Assembly: GCA_025964055.1 (NCBI GenBank)
Contig: JAOPZP010000152.1
Span: 1 to 5,108 of the forward strand
Reading direction: 5' to 3'
Origin: Conexibacter sp.
GTDB taxonomy: Bacteria; Actinomycetota; Thermoleophilia; Solirubrobacterales; Solirubrobacteraceae
Length of the DNA stretch: 5,108 nt
In this document: positions 4,801-5,108 of the stretch, piece after piece
How positions within the stretch are numbered: the first letter of the stretch is position 1
How the letters are laid out: the number at the start of each line of letters is the position of its first letter
The notes under the pieces: model-generated
What the model was told of the DNA's origin: nothing
What the model saw: the letters and a program-made list of their open reading frames with translations, nothing else
The model's database searches: none
Translations under genes and position numbers: made by a program

Positions 4801-5108
4801 ATGGACGACGCCGACGAACAGATCGACCTCGTCGCCTCGGTCGGACCGCTGGACGCGGTCGTCGAGACGCTGCGGGACGTGCTCCATCGGTCCGGCGCCC
4901 TGCGCGTCGCGGTCGTCGTGGACCTGCCCGACAGCTCCCCGGCGCTGGTCGACGTCGGCCGCCTCGCGCCCGTCGAGGTGCGAGTCGGCGACAGCATCCT
5001 GCACCTGCCCCACGCGATCGAGCTCGAGGCAGAGTCGCTCGGCGGCGGGATCGCGCTGCGCCAGCTGCCGCCGTTCGAGGTCGACGCCGAGTCCGGCCAG
5101 GTCGTCGG
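4801..5108 (+). CDS. Hypothetical protein, N-terminal part, cut by the window edge
   Basis: I do not recognise this protein. The frame is open from ATG 4801 through the last base, giving 102 residues, and no stop is reached. It starts MDDADEQIDLVASVGPLDAV, is acidic, and alternates an amphipathic helix (about 15-31, PLDAVVETLRDVLHRSG) with short strands (LRVAVVVDLP at 34-43, EVRVGDSILHLP at 59-70, IALRQLPPFEVD at 84-95). This looks like a soluble alpha/beta domain, without Cys or obvious metal-ligand clusters and with no signal peptide or membrane segment. Coding evidence is the strict G/C third-position pattern and the uninterrupted frame from an ATG. GAAGG at 4794-4798 is only 2 nt from the ATG, so ribosome-site support is weak. 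It is divergent from the sensor kinase across 88 bp, so the two might share regulation, but nothing in the sequence shows that they work together. Confidence 0.7.
   Translation, partial: MDDADEQIDLVASVGPLDAVVETLRDVLHRSGALRVAVVVDLPDSSPALVDVGRLAPVEVRVGDSILHLPHAIELEAESLGGGIALRQLPPFEVDAESGQVV

Noticed and set aside
4713..4997. 95-residue N-terminal extension of the histidine kinase
   Set aside because: It reads as Ser/Thr/Arg low complexity, overlaps the divergent gene at 4801, and is made unnecessary by an ATG at 4712 with a GAGG site 8 nt upstream.

Overview
This is a GC-rich actinobacterial-type chromosomal window with strong G/C bias at third codon positions. The Ppx/GppA N-terminus, the DrrAB-like exporter and the short Metallophos_2-type phosphoesterase would suit a Thermoleophilia/Solirubrobacterales-like organism. 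That placement is an impression from protein style, not a proven one. The window holds seven protein genes, two of them cut by the window edges. No tRNA, rRNA, CRISPR array, insertion sequence or phage gene was seen.

Layout, left to right. (1) 1-547, minus: N-terminal half of a Ppx/GppA family phosphatase, truncated by the window edge. (2) 594-1478 and 1471-2223, plus: a two-gene operon for an ABC-2 type exporter, an ATPase followed by a six-helix permease that overlaps it by 8 bp. (3) 2226-2849, minus: a GNAT acetyltransferase of the RimJ/RimL type, convergent with the permease across only 2 bp. (4) 2855-3553, plus: a calcineurin-like metallophosphoesterase, divergent from the acetyltransferase. 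(5) 3579-4712, minus: a soluble PAS-sensor histidine kinase with no response regulator in view, convergent with (4) across an all-G/C hairpin. (6) 4801-5108, plus: the start of an unrecognised protein, divergent from the kinase. There is no gene-free stretch longer than 88 bp.

The genes do not form one obvious pathway. Apart from the ABC pair, which should form one membrane complex, they look like independent housekeeping or accessory genes on alternating strands. The regulatory architecture is more interesting than the gene content. Divergent genes start 5-88 bp apart, and most starts are preceded at 7-20 nt by a -10-like element. The GNAT and phosphoesterase start codons lie in opposite arms of a 14-bp inverted repeat, so both genes begin with nearly the same 14 nt. 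A 13-bp motif, GTGARAGGATCCG, recurs just upstream of the ppx-like and kinase genes. I see no clearly new biological system. The divergent start-codon palindrome and the apparent near-leaderless arrangement are the observations most worth testing.
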